Part shown: one piece after another, positions 10,519 to 21,441 of the stretch | Position numbering within the stretch: position 1 is the first letter of the stretch | Layout of the letters: the number at the start of each line of letters is the position of its first letter | Source of the DNA: Phaseolus vulgaris | Lineage: Eukaryota > Streptophyta > Magnoliopsida > Fabales > Fabaceae | Length of the DNA: 64,000 bases | Assembly: GCF_000499845.2 (NCBI RefSeq) | Contig: NC_023758.2 | Span: forward strand, 22,371,366-22,435,365 | Direction of reading: 5' to 3' | Program-made: the position numbers and the translations under genes | Notes under the pieces: model-generated | What the model was told of the DNA's origin: nothing | What the model saw: only the letters and a program-made list of their open reading frames with translations | Database searches by the model: none

Positions 10519-12721
10519 ATGTGAAATGCATGAATTTTTTACAAATTTGGCAAAGTTATCAACAATTATTTATGGATGAGTGTCAACAATGAAATCTCTA
10601 ATATACCCTTCTCAAAATTCTCATTGGTTAAAATTTGTTGAAAACTACAAAATCAGAAGGGAGGTTCATTAAATATGAAATGAGATTCACACAATTTTGT
10701 AACAATCTCAATGATGTAAAGCAATTTCTTTTATAAAAAATCACTTGGATAGATAATAAAGGCTTGTATAGAACAAATCTCTTTTTTAAGAGCTAAATCT
10801 TTTTTAATCAGATTCGATCAATACAAATAACACAAATTTTCTTTAAATATTCAATTTATTTTGCATATTTAAAATATAAAGTTGAAATCACTTGAAAACG
10901 ATTAATGATTAATACACCACAAGGTGTAATATTTGTATTTCTCGATTTATGAGTTAGTGCAGAAATGATTATGAATAAAATCAGAATGATACAAAGTGCG
11001 GTGTAATTCTAAAACTTTATTATCAACATCTTTTTTACTTATATTTTTTTATTGTATTGTACTAATAAATATTTTTATTTTTAATTGTAATAGCATTATT
11101 CTTTGGTATTCATTTATTTTGAATTTATAACTCTGGAAAGTAAATAATAAAAAATTGAAGTAACGAGGATTTGAGAAAATCGTTGGACTATTTTGGTTCA
11201 ACATTTTTATTATTTGTTTCCTACTTTTTTATATATGCATCTCCTAGAAGTAACGGGGTTTCAAAAATTATCGAGAATAACGAGGGTTTGAAAACTGCCA
11301 AATAACAGGAGTTTCCAAATCGCTGAGAGTAACAGGGGTTTTGAAGAATCGTCAGAAAGTAATTATTTTCCAGGGGTTCATAGAAACCACTGGTAATCCA
11401 TTAACGACGTTAGATTTTCTACGAAAAAACAAATCGCGGATAATGTACTTAACGGAAGTTAAAATCACCAAAATACCAAATGTAACCCTCGTTAAAAATA
11501 ATTTTTTTTACTGTAATTATAAGGTTTTAGTTATTAATTATTTATATTATAAAATTGGTAACTAAAATTTTAATAATTAATTAGATATTAATTTAAAAAT
11601 TATTTATTAATAGTAGAAATTATTTTAAATATCAATAGTTTTATTAATTTTTAAAATATATAATTTGATTAATATAATAATTAGTTATGTATGATTTAAA
11701 AAAAATATTTAAAAATTTTTTGTATTGTTTTTTCCCATACTTCTCATTCTCATGTTGGTAGTGAAAATGAATTTTCTGCAACATGAAAATAGTTTTTGTT
11801 AATTGCAATAAGTGTCTTTACTAGTTTTGATTGACATAAAATTGTTCATGTTGAAGTAGAAAAATCTTCATACTTCGATGGCTTTCTATAAAACTTAGCC
11901 AACAATAAAATTGGTCTCTTAATTAATCTCCATACTGTTTGGGCAGTAGAACTAAATGAAACGTTGTTGTCACCCTAAAACCCAAACTTCATCTTCTTTT
12001 TAATCTTATCATCAACTTCACTCGCTTCAACCACACTGCGGTTTTTAGGACTCCCAAACCTTATTAATTTTTCAATATATTGAAGATGGCAACCAACATG
12101 CAACTCATAGCATACGTGGGGCACCACAAATTTAATGAGTACCTTATTTCCTCCTATAGGTTAAGTTTTTTCTTTCAAACCCTTGCCTTTTTCCATATCT
12201 CCCTAGAACATTCATTCATGAAATCTAAGTTAACTACTAATAAATAACCTTTTTTATGGAGTGAGATGGAGGAACTCGAACCTAAAATAAATGCAAACTT
12301 ATTTTTCCTTGACTTCTTTTAAATAAATAGTTAAAAAGGTCACATAAACATTTACATAAGCTAAAAGTGTGTGATCTTTATGAAAATATTATAATAAATA
12401 TGTCATCATAATAAAACTTACCACCTAATAAAAAAAATAGTATACATCATTCACTTATCTTGCAATTATTACATACTATACTTTAATCTAATATCACATT
12501 GTCTATATTATAAAATCAAATATAAGATAAATTTATTTTCAGAGAAAGTGAACTATAATAAAAAAAATGTTTTAATAGAATTTATTTTTATATTATTTAG
12601 GGTTAAAATCTCTATTAAGTCATTTATTTAAGGTTACAGTTTTCTTCGCTAAATCATCATTGGAAATGTGTTCTTTGAATTTTTTTTAAACTTCAAAAAA
12701 AGTCTTTTAGAATCTCTATTA
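10519..12721. other. AT-rich intergenic DNA with decayed CACTA-like repeats
   Basis: No gene is supported. At about 11160-11345 a degenerate repeat of roughly 27 bp (phrases like 'taacgagggtttgaaaa', 'taacaggagtttccaaa') resembles sub-terminal repeats of CACTA-type elements. It is followed near 11490-11515 by 'cctcgttaaaaataattttttttactgt', a possible decayed terminus. The stretch 11525-11700 resembles part of the MITE at 6362. Confidence 0.4.
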
Positions 12722-12862
12722 AATACCATGGGTTTAAGAATCTCCATAAAATATCATGGGTTTCAAAACCTCTGTTAAATACCATGAGTTTAAAAAATTC
12801 CGTAAAATATCATGGGTTTAAGAATCTTCGTAAAATATCATCAGTTTTAAAATTTCTGTAAA
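12722..12862. repeat. Degenerate 28-bp tandem repeat, about 5 copies
   Basis: Successive units read approximately TAAAATATCATGGGTTTAAG followed by eight variable bases, with a period of 27-28 bp. The array ends about ten bases before the target duplication of the copia element, so that element inserted beside it. Confidence 0.7.
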
Positions 12863-12872
12863 ATGACTTGTC

Positions 12873-12877
12873 GTTTA
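12873..12877. repeat. Target site duplication, left copy (GTTTA)
   Basis: GTTTA directly precedes the left LTR. The same five bases follow the right LTR at 23265-23269. This perfect pair fixes both ends of the copia element. Confidence 0.95.
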
Positions 12878-14700
12878 TGTTAGGTTTAATAGTGCCAAAG
12901 TTCAAGAGGGGGGGTGAATTGACCTTTTAAAACTTTCTCGCAGAAACAATGTTTAACATAGTTTTACAGAAAATAAATCGATTTATGTGAAAATGAACAG
13001 ATTTATTTCAGCACTGTTTTTGTTTGAAAAGCTTTTAATTCAGCAAGGTTAATCACAAGATTATGCAGTGAGAATTTCCAGCAGCACACACACAAATATC
13101 AGATTTGAAAAACAGTGAAACACAAAAACAGCAAGCTTCAATTTCAAGCAAGTAATTAAGGTTCAATTGATAGCATGCTAGTTAATTGAGTGACCTTTGC
13201 AAACAAGCTGTTCCAGTGGCTTTTAACAGACTATGAGTGTTCTTTTTGATGTCAAGAAATTTTCCAGAAATTAAGAACAATGAATCACAGAACAGCAAGC
13301 TTCAACTTTAAGCAATTTGTTTAAGATTCAATTAATAGCATTTACAGTTTCTTGAGCAGCCTATCACAGTCAATCTGTTCCAATGGTTTTTAGCAGATTA
13401 TATATGTTCTTATCAGATTCAAACACCTTTTTCAGAAATCAAGAACAGTATGCACAATGCCCAGAAAGAACAGATTTATTTTCAATTGAACAGATTTATT
13501 TCTTTGTTGTTTTATCAATTGTGCAGAAACGAAATTGCAGAGAGAGAGAGAGAAAATGAACACAAGCAATTATACTGGTTCACTCAACCTGAGCTACATC
13601 CAGTCTTCACCAACAACAGGTGGAATTCACTAACACACAGTACAACCAAGTACAATTCCCACTGTTCTTGAAACCTACAAGAACTTAGGTACTCTTGCTG
13701 AAAAAACCTATTTCAGCATACACACACACCCACTCTTCAAGAACACCTATCAAGAAGAGTGTTCAACCAAACTATTACAAGAAAGAGATGTGAAACGACT
13801 ACACCTGATTGAGGATACACAGATCTGCCTTAAACCAGTAGGCAAGATTGCTAGAACAGTAGCTGCACCTCACACCAAGCTTTTGGAACCAAACCAAGAA
13901 CAAGCACTTTGTGATTTTTTGAAATCTTTGAAGAACAAATGCTAATCCTTGAAAACACTTAACTCTCTGCTGTCAAAACTTGTTTTGTGCAAATGTATGA
14001 ACTGTTTGAATCGTTGTTGAACTCAGAAAACAAGTTTGCATTTTATAGAAAGTCAGCTTATAACAGAATTTTGAAAAACAGTTAAAGCTGTTATAAAATG
14101 AACAAATTGAAAATAAAATAAACTGATTTATTTTCAAAAGCAGTTAGAGAATCTGTTAAGTGAGGAGACTTAGTCAACCATTCTGGTGCTGAGATAAAAT
14201 TGAAAAACGTTTAAGCTTGACATGGCACCAGAGGCAAAAAGAATCTATTCATTTACAGATGAACAGATTTATTTTTCAAAACGAAAACAGAGAAAGTTTA
14301 ACTATTTGAAACTCAGTCGTTTTGAAAAGAAGAAGACTTAGTCAAAATACCTGATGCACAAAATCAAATTTTTACAAGACTTTAGCCAAGGCATCAGTGA
14401 AGAAAATGAATCTGTTTATTTAGAAAAGAACAGATTTATTTTTATGCAGTAAACATGTTTTTGTGTAAAACATGTGAAAAACAGTTTAAGAAATCTTATG
14501 CTTGTTCTTAACACATGGCCAGTGATTATGAGGTGAGTTACTCAGCAAAAAGCCCACTCTTAGACAACCTCTAAGCACTAACTAAAATATACTTAAAGCA
14601 AAGCAAAAATACATGAGAATTACATACAAGTCTTCATCAAACACTACATATAAGTCTTCATCAAACACAATCTTGAAGGGGGCAGCAACCATCTTCAACA
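12878..14700 (-). repeat. 3' LTR of the copia element
   Basis: Reads TGTTGAAGATGG to CCTAACA on the minus strand. The inner boundary is set where similarity to the other LTR stops at 14700, next to a polypurine tract. The LTR carries at least five copies of the word AACAGATTTATT and a roughly 24-bp direct duplication (TAAGTCTTCATCAAACAC) near its 5' end at about 14610-14670. Confidence 0.95.
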
Positions 14701-14719
14701 ATCTCCCCCTGTTTGATGG
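14701..14719 (-). promoter_or_regulatory. Polypurine tract next to the 3' LTR
   Basis: On the minus strand the sequence is CCATCAAACAGGGGGAGAT, directly before the LTR. It would prime plus-strand DNA synthesis. A second tract with AAAGGGGGAGAAAA lies about 190 bases upstream at 14885-14900, preceded by a similar TTTGATGAATCC. Multiple tracts of this kind are typical of Sireviruses. Confidence 0.8.
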
Positions 14720-15043
14720 AGACAAATCCCCATAGCTAACCTCATAGCTTTGTTGCTTTAAGTACCTGCACTGCACCAGATTTTAAACCAGAAAACAGCA
14801 GTATTGCATAGCATATGAATTGGTTTAAAGGTGCAGAATTAACTCCCTGTTATAGCTAGCATCACCTAGCATGGTGAGCTATTTTTCTCCCCCTTTGGAT
14901 TCATCAAACAGCATATAAGCATAGGGAATACAGGGGTATAAAGCAGAAATTATAACCATAATAGTTCAGAACCAGAAAACCGAACTGTTCAACATTACAT
15001 AAACTTGAAAACTGATAAGGAAAGCATTAAAAGCAGAAAAAAA

Positions 15044-16186
15044 CTACTGATCCTTGTAGTAAAGCTCTGCAAGCTGTGCTTGAACTCCTTCAATCTGATG
15101 ATCAAGGTGTTGGAACCTTGCATGAGTAGTCTCAAAGTGTGCCCTTTGTTCTGCAGACATGACATCAAGACGGTACAGCACTTGCCTCTCAAACATAGAC
15201 ATTGGTTCTCCACGGTATTCTGGACTTTGATAGGCAACAATGGCATTTGCAGCAACTTCCTCATGTTCAGATTGGGCAGCAGGTGAGTCATCATCCATAG
15301 GAATAGCTTCATCCTCATCCTCATGTTCTGCTTGAGTGTCCTTCTCCTTGAGAACCACCCACTTGTTTTCAATTTTGTGAAAACCCATTTTGGTGAGAGT
15401 TGAAGTATCAATCTCACTTACAGCTTTGATAGGATCATTTCTCTTATTTGTAACATCAACACCAAAGTAATCAATTAATTTGGAAACAAGAATAGCATAG
15501 GGAAATCTGTAATCAGCCAACCTTTTTGACTTGAGCATGTGTTCATTGACAATGAACACCCAATTTACCTTAATCTGGTTCATGATGCAATATAGGAGAA
15601 TGAGATACTCTTCATGTAAGACAACATGGTTTGTACCTCTAGAAATCAGTTGCCAAGCTATGATGTATGCAACTAGACGTGGAGTGAGGTTCAAATGCCC
15701 TGCATGGAACCTGTTTATACTCTCTGTAGGATTCCTCATGCAACTCTTATAATATTGCAGCTTGTTGAATTCTGAAATTCCACTGGTATTTCCTTTCCCA
15801 ACTTTCAGTCCAGCATATTTTATTCCAGCCACAGAATTCCACACCTCACTTGTGATCTTCATCTTGGTCCCTTTCACATAAGAGACAACATTCTTCCCAT
15901 CCAATGTGAGGTTAGTATAAAACACTTTAACCAAGTCAGGATAAACATTACCCGTTAATTCCAGCATCTTTTTCAGTTTCTGGTGCTTCAACACAGCCCT
16001 TGTTTCTACCAGTTTTTCAGATTTCAGCCAGTTGAAATCCAGCACCTTGGGTATGTTGATCTGCTTCCTGCTTGTTTCATGAATGTAGGCATTGATGCCT
16101 TCTTCATTTCCAGCGAACCATCCTTCTAACACACCTTGAGAAGTGGTTTGCTTTCCCTTGCTTTTCTGTTTTTGTCTTGAAGCCAT
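15044..16186 (-). CDS. Env-position extra ORF of the copia element (Transposase_32-like)
   Basis: An intact ORF of 380 codons from the ATG at 16186. The frame is open further upstream to 16267 but without an ATG. After a basic N-terminus (RQKQKSKGK) comes a domain containing YPDLVKVFYTNL, YVKGTKMKI and CMRNPTESI. This is the pattern of the 'putative plant transposon protein' family (Transposase_32) often found in plant LTR elements. An acidic linker (about residues 300-330) leads to a C-terminal helical part with FERQVLYRLDVMSAEQRAHF. I see no signal peptide and no clear membrane segment, so a true envelope role is not supported. It lies 410 bases after pol on the same strand. Its function is unknown. 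Confidence 0.8.
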   Translation of the reverse strand: MASRQKQKSKGKQTTSQGVLEGWFAGNEEGINAYIHETSRKQINIPKVLDFNWLKSEKLVETRAVLKHQKLKKMLELTGNVYPDLVKVFYTNLTLDGKNVVSYVKGTKMKITSEVWNSVAGIKYAGLKVGKGNTSGISEFNKLQYYKSCMRNPTESINRFHAGHLNLTPRLVAYIIAWQLISRGTNHVVLHEEYLILLYCIMNQIKVNWVFIVNEHMLKSKRLADYRFPYAILVSKLIDYFGVDVTNKRNDPIKAVSEIDTSTLTKMGFHKIENKWVVLKEKDTQAEHEDEDEAIPMDDDSPAAQSEHEEVAANAIVAYQSPEYRGEPMSMFERQVLYRLDVMSAEQRAHFETTHARFQHLDHQIEGVQAQLAELYYKDQ

Positions 16187-16596
16187 GTTTTGAACCTGAA
16201 TTCTTTTCTTGATTTCAAATGGTGAGAAATAGAAAGAGAATGGCCAATGTGGGTAGCAAGTATTCACACAGATTTATAGCAGAATAAATGGATTGATATG
16301 GCAGTTATGAGTGGATATGCATGAAGATATTATGCTCTGAATTTGTGCAGAGAATCTTTGAAAATATGCACCAAATATTTAGGGTCACGATGCATACACT
16401 CAAATTATTATTGAGCACCCAAACCATCAAATCGGTTACATAACCATGACCAAAACCGTCAAAGGTACAGAGGTTAATGCCCACTACGTTAGTCAAGCAG
16501 TCAAAGATCAAAATTTCTCTTTCCTAGTCATCAATTCATATCAGTGCAGAAAATAAACACATTCAATTGCGAATAAACAGATTTAAATTTTCACTG

Positions 16597-19500
16597 CTAG
16601 GTACAATTGACATTTATAATACCCAATTCATTAAGCAGAAAATTAAACCTATCTTTAGCTAATGGTTTTGTGAACAAATCAGCAAGTTGTAGATCAGTAC
16701 CAATGAACTTAATATCACATGTTCCATTAGAAATGTGTTCCCTTAGAAAATGATGCATTATTTCAATGTGTTTGGTTCTTGAATGCATGACAGGATTTTT
16801 GGTTAAGTTGATTGCACTTGTATTATCACACAGCAGAGGTATATGGTTAAGTAAGATACCAAAATCATTCAATTGTTGTCTTAGCCATATAGTTTGAGCA
16901 CAGCAACTCCCTGCTGCAATGTATTCTGCTTCAGCAGTGGAAAGAGCTACACAAGCCTGCTTTTTGCATTGCCATGAGATCAAGCTTGATCCAAGCAAAT
17001 GACAGGTTCCACTTGTGCTCTTCCTATCAATTTTGCAACCTGCAAAATCTGAATCAGAATATCCAGTTAAGCTTAATGAAATATTACCTGGATACCACAA
17101 GCCAACTTCTTTAGTTCCTTGTAAATACTTCAAAATCCTTTTGACAGCATTGTAGTGTGATTCTTTAGGAGCAGATTGAAACCTTGCACACATGCACACT
17201 GCAAACATTATATCTGGCCTGCTAGCAGTGAGATACAGTAGTGATCCTATGAGTCCTCTGTATTTGGTTTCATCAACAGAAATTCCAGCTTCATCATGAT
17301 CCAAATGACAGCTTGTTGAGAAGGGTGTGCTGATTGGTTTACACTTGTCCATTTCAAATTTCTTCAGCAAATCCTTGCAATACTTAGCTTGACTTAGGAA
17401 AATGCCATCCTTGAGTTGTTTGACCTGCAGACCTAGAAAATAGTTCAACTCACCCATCATTGACATTTCAAACTCACTCTTCATGACTTTCACGAAAGCT
17501 TCACACAATTCTCCATTGTTTGATCCAAAAATGATATCATCCACATATACTTCTACTAGAATTGAGTCATCTCCTTTCTTCTTAATGAACAAGGTCTTAT
17601 CTGATGTGCCTCTGTCATAGCCTTGAGAGGTGAGAAAATCACTTAGCCTCTCATACCATTGCCTAGGAGCTTGCTTGGGTCCATAGAGAGCCTTTTGGAG
17701 TTTGAACACATATTCTGGATGTTGATGGTCTTCAAAACCTGGTGGTTGTGAGACAAATACTTCTTCATTTATATAGCCATTTAGAAAGGCACTCTTCACG
17801 TCCATTTGAAATAGCTTGAACCCTTTGATGCAGGAAAAAGCAAGCAGCAGTCTAACAGCTTCTAACCGAGTCACTGGTGCATATGTCTCATCATAGTCTA
17901 TTCCTTCTTCTTGATTGTACCCTTTAGCTACAAGCCTAGCTTTGTTTCTGGTGATCACTCCATGCTCATCCATTTTGTTTCTAAATACCCATTTTGTTCC
18001 AATTACATTCATCTCAGGTATTCTAGGAACAAGAGTCCAGACTTCATTAAGAGCAAATTGATTCAGTTCCTCTTGCATAGCTAAAATCCAGTTGCTGTCC
18101 TTGAGAGCTTCCTTCAAATTCTTGGGTTCAACTTGAGATACAAAGGCCATTGCTTCACAGAATTTGTTTAAGGATTTTCTAGTTGACACTCCTTTCTCAA
18201 TGTTTCCAATGACATTATCAAGTGTTAAATCTCTTGGGGTTTTCCACTCTTTTGGCAAACCTGCAGCTGCAGTAGATTCTTGTATAGCATGTGTATCAGC
18301 AGTATCAAAATGAATCGATTCATTTTGATTTAAAACAGATTTAAATTCATTACTGTCAGGTTCATCAGCAGTTTTAGATATACTATGATCAGTTTCATCA
18401 AAAACAACATGCATTGATTCTTCTACTATGAGCAACCTTTTATTGAAGACTCTATATGCATGACCATTCAAAGCATAACCAATGTGCACACCTTCATCAG
18501 ATTTAGCATCAAACTTACCAAGATTTTCTTTGCCATTATTCAATACAAAACATTTACACCCAAATACTCTAAGGTGACTCACACTAGATTTTCTGCCCTT
18601 ATACAGTTCATATGGGGTTTTCTTAAGAATTGGTCTTATTAAGGTCCTATTTAAGACATAACCTGCAGTATAAACAGCATCAGCCCAAAAGTACTTAGGA
18701 AGCTTAGATTCATTTAACATAGTTCTAGCAAGTTCCTCTAGTGATCTATTTTTCCTTTCAACTACACCATTTTGTTGGGGTGTCCTAGGAGCTGAAAAGG
18801 TATGAGCTATCCCATGCTTCTCACAGAACCTCTCAAACTTAGCATTTTGAAACTCTCCCCCATGATCACTTCGAATTGATTTTATGCAGCAACCATTTTC
18901 ATTTTGCAGAATTTTTGCTAATCTCTTAAAAGCAGAATAAGCATCATGTTTATGTGCAAGAAATAAAGTCCATGTAAATCTAGAGTAATCATCCACAACA
19001 ACTAAAGCATACAAATTTCCAGCCAAGCTAGCAACTCTAGATAGACCAAATAAGTCCATATGTAACACATCCAATGGATTTTTTGTAGAGACAATATCCT
19101 TTAACTTGAAAGAGGATTTGATTTGTTTACCTTTCACACAAGCATCACAAAGCCTGTTATCCTGAAATTTAATGTTAGGTAAACCAGAAACTAAATCTTT
19201 AGATTTCAATTTATTCAAGTGATTTGTGTGTATGTGAGCTAACCTCCTGTGCCACAACCAAGACTCATCACTTCTGGACAGCAAGCACTCATTTGAAGAG
19301 TTAGTTTCCATGATATTCAACAAGTAAATGTTATTCACTCTCTTACCAGTAAACAGTGCCTTACTAGATGAATTACTTGAGATTGTGCAGCCACTTGACT
19401 CAAAATTCACTTTGTATCCTTTGTCACAAAGCTGACTTATGCTGAGAAGACTATGCTTGAGTCCTTCTACATACAGCACATTCTCAATGGTTGTTGAATT

Positions 19501-19638
19501 CCCTGTTCCAACAGTTCCTCTGCCCAAAATCCTCCCTCGGTTATTATCACCATAGGTCACATGTCCTTCTGCTTTGAGCTTTAAGCTGGTGAACTTTGTA
19601 AGATCTCCAGTCATATGCTTGGAACAACCACTGTCCAA
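16597..19638 (-). CDS. Copia Pol: protease, integrase, reverse transcriptase, RNase H
   Basis: An open frame of 1013 codons starting at a TTG. There is no ATG before MTGD, and a TAG lies only four codons upstream, so it is expected to be made as part of a larger product. Domains in order: the aspartic protease motif DSGCSKHMTGD at the very start; the integrase zinc finger (His-His-Cys-Cys, about residues 128-168); the integrase core with its Asp (MDLFG, about 195), Asp (SDHGGEF, about 258) and Glu (VVERKNR, about 294); reverse transcriptase from about residue 530 with the catalytic YVDD at about 700; and RNase H with DSDFAGCKIDRKST and STAEAEYIA. All the catalytic signatures I can check are intact. 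Gag lies upstream in a different frame, and two stops separate them. Confidence 0.95.
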   Translation of the reverse strand: MDSGCSKHMTGDLTKFTSLKLKAEGHVTYGDNNRGRILGRGTVGTGNSTTIENVLYVEGLKHSLLSISQLCDKGYKVNFESSGCTISSNSSSKALFTGKRVNNIYLLNIMETNSSNECLLSRSDESWLWHRRLAHIHTNHLNKLKSKDLVSGLPNIKFQDNRLCDACVKGKQIKSSFKLKDIVSTKNPLDVLHMDLFGLSRVASLAGNLYALVVVDDYSRFTWTLFLAHKHDAYSAFKRLAKILQNENGCCIKSIRSDHGGEFQNAKFERFCEKHGIAHTFSAPRTPQQNGVVERKNRSLEELARTMLNESKLPKYFWADAVYTAGYVLNRTLIRPILKKTPYELYKGRKSSVSHLRVFGCKCFVLNNGKENLGKFDAKSDEGVHIGYALNGHAYRVFNKRLLIVEESMHVVFDETDHSISKTADEPDSNEFKSVLNQNESIHFDTADTHAIQESTAAAGLPKEWKTPRDLTLDNVIGNIEKGVSTRKSLNKFCEAMAFVSQVEPKNLKEALKDSNWILAMQEELNQFALNEVWTLVPRIPEMNVIGTKWVFRNKMDEHGVITRNKARLVAKGYNQEEGIDYDETYAPVTRLEAVRLLLAFSCIKGFKLFQMDVKSAFLNGYINEEVFVSQPPGFEDHQHPEYVFKLQKALYGPKQAPRQWYERLSDFLTSQGYDRGTSDKTLFIKKKGDDSILVEVYVDDIIFGSNNGELCEAFVKVMKSEFEMSMMGELNYFLGLQVKQLKDGIFLSQAKYCKDLLKKFEMDKCKPISTPFSTSCHLDHDEAGISVDETKYRGLIGSLLYLTASRPDIMFAVCMCARFQSAPKESHYNAVKRILKYLQGTKEVGLWYPGNISLSLTGYSDSDFAGCKIDRKSTSGTCHLLGSSLISWQCKKQACVALSTAEAEYIAAGSCCAQTIWLRQQLNDFGILLNHIPLLCDNTSAINLTKNPVMHSRTKHIEIMHHFLREHISNGTCDIKFIGTDLQLADLFTKPLAKDRFNFLLNELGIINVNCT

Positions 19639-19726
19639 GTACCACTAGTTTTTCTTGCTTTCAATCTGCAAAACAGAATAAAAAATATACAAATGGTACC
19701 CTTTTCAGTATAGGGTCCAGCACAGA

Positions 19727-21391
19727 TTAAAACCTTCTCTTTGGTAGCCATTTAGCTAAGTTCTTAGGCACAAGATGTTTTCTAGCAATGCAAGACCTAG
19801 ATGTATGACCAGATTTCATGCAGTAAAAACAGGTTACATGAGATGCCTTTTTGCCACTGTTAAAAGCTGAAAAAACTGATTTTGCTGGAACAAAAAAACT
19901 TGAAAGCTTTTTGACATTGGTTGTATTTCCAGGGGTATAACCAAGTCCATTCTTATTGAAAACAACATTCTGTGATCCAAGGAGAGACTCAAGGTTTTCT
20001 CTTCCCTTGGTGAAATTGGAAAGGGTTTTCAGCAAATATTCCACTTGTTTTTCCAATCTTTTGCAGTTTTCACAGTTTTTAATAGAGGCATGCAAGCAAG
20101 TCAGTTCAAGGCTTACCAAATCTGTTTTGGCCTTATGCAATTCTTCCTCAAGTGTTTTTACTTTAGGTGCAAGCACATTATTTACCTTTTGCAGCTTATT
20201 GCATATTACAGCTAGCCTATTGGCTTCCTCATGTGTTTCCTTGAAGGCAGCAAGCAAATCATCATAGTTATCAGAATCAGCAGAAAAATTACTTACTGAT
20301 TCAGAGCTTGACTCCTCATCCTTCATCATGAAGCACAAATTATTCTCCTCATCTTCTGTTGAAGAGCTGCTGGTTGAGGATACTTCATTTTCCTCCCATG
20401 AGATGTAGGCTCTTCTTCCTTTGTTCCTTTCAAATTTCTTGCTGGCAGATTTGTCCCTTGTTTGATTGTCTGGACAATCTGTTTTGATATGCCCTGTTTT
20501 GCCACATCCAAAGCAAGTATATTTAGAGGAATTTGAATCATTGGGTTTAGGATACCTTCTTTTCTGTTGGTTCCTATTTTTGCTTTTCTTTCTCAGGAAT
20601 TTGCTGAATCTTTTTGTAAGAAGGCTGATTGTGTCAGCATCTTCAGCATCTTCTTTTTCTTCCTTGATCTCATCCAATTCAGTTGCTTTCAGTGCAAGAC
20701 CTTTGGGTTTTCTCTCTGTTGTTTCCTGCTCTTTAAGTCTTTTAAGCTCTAGCTCATGCTCCATCAGCTTTCCAAACAGTGCAGCAGTTTCCAATTTTGA
20801 CAGATCACGGCTTTCAGAGATAGCTGTCACCTTTGGTTGCCAGCTTCTGTGGAGGCACTTCAATATCTTTGTGTTGAGCTCCTCTCTGTCAAATTCTTTT
20901 CCCAAGCCAGTGAGGTGATTCACAATGTGGGTGAATCTCTTCTGCACATCAGCAATGCTCTCCTCGGGTTGCATTCTGAACAGCTCATATTCTTGGATGA
21001 GTGCATGTTTCCTTGACCTTTTCACATCTTCAGTACCTTCATGAGTCACTTCTAAGACTTCCCACATCTCCTTAGCTGACTTACATTGAGATATCCTGAA
21101 GAACTCATCCATGGTCAATGCAGAGGTTATGATGTTCTTGGCCACAAGATCATGTTGAGCCTTCCTCCTTTCTGTCTCATTCCATTCTGATCTTGGCTTT
21201 TCAACTTGTTCATCCTTGACAACCTGCATTGGCACATAAGGTCCATTGACCACAGCTTCCCAAATTAATGCATCAATGAATTCCATAAAAATTCTCATTC
21301 TAACTTTCCAAAATGCATAATTCATTCCATTAAACATAGGTGGTCTATTAACAGCAGAACCTTCAGCAAAAAGCACATTGAACTCAGACAT
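19727..21391 (-). CDS. Copia Gag with two zinc knuckles
   Basis: A 554-codon ORF from the ATG at 21391. The open frame starts slightly earlier at a TTG. The N-terminal half holds the capsid-like gag domain (FNGMNYAFWKVRM, then CKSAKEMWEVLEVTHEGT). A basic stretch (KFLRKKSKNRNQQKRR) precedes the first CCHC knuckle, CFGCGKTGHIKTDC, at about residue 300. A Ser/Glu-rich acidic part and a coiled coil follow. A second knuckle, CFYCMKSGHTSRSC, lies near residue 530. The Gag frame ends in TAA at 19727. Pol is in another frame and is itself preceded by a TAG at about 19649, so simple read-through of one stop would not join them. Confidence 0.9.
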   Translation of the reverse strand: MSEFNVLFAEGSAVNRPPMFNGMNYAFWKVRMRIFMEFIDALIWEAVVNGPYVPMQVVKDEQVEKPRSEWNETERRKAQHDLVAKNIITSALTMDEFFRISQCKSAKEMWEVLEVTHEGTEDVKRSRKHALIQEYELFRMQPEESIADVQKRFTHIVNHLTGLGKEFDREELNTKILKCLHRSWQPKVTAISESRDLSKLETAALFGKLMEHELELKRLKEQETTERKPKGLALKATELDEIKEEKEDAEDADTISLLTKRFSKFLRKKSKNRNQQKRRYPKPNDSNSSKYTCFGCGKTGHIKTDCPDNQTRDKSASKKFERNKGRRAYISWEENEVSSTSSSSTEDEENNLCFMMKDEESSSESVSNFSADSDNYDDLLAAFKETHEEANRLAVICNKLQKVNNVLAPKVKTLEEELHKAKTDLVSLELTCLHASIKNCENCKRLEKQVEYLLKTLSNFTKGRENLESLLGSQNVVFNKNGLGYTPGNTTNVKKLSSFFVPAKSVFSAFNSGKKASHVTCFYCMKSGHTSRSCIARKHLVPKNLAKWLPKRRF

Positions 21392-21426
21392 TATTACAAA
21401 CAAACTTGATTAAAATACAAGTCCTA

Positions 21427-21439
21427 GCTCTTGATACCA
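21427..21439 (-). promoter_or_regulatory. Primer-binding site of the copia element
   Basis: On the minus strand TGGTATCAAGAGC follows the 5' LTR after two bases. It resembles the complement of the initiator methionine tRNA 3' end (usually TGGTATCAGAGC), with one extra A. Confidence 0.85.
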
Positions 21440-21441
21440 AT

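Noticed and set aside
13450..13671. 73-codon ORF present in both LTRs (also 22014-22235)
   Set aside because: It is identical because the LTRs are copies of each other; composition is LTR-like and no protein family is recognised.
15044..16186. True viral envelope gene in the copia element
   Set aside because: No signal peptide, membrane anchor or cleavage-site pattern; the sequence fits the plant transposon protein family instead.
20466..20918. Long ORF on the + strand inside the copia gag
   Set aside because: It is the reverse strand of a well-supported gag gene and has no family similarity.
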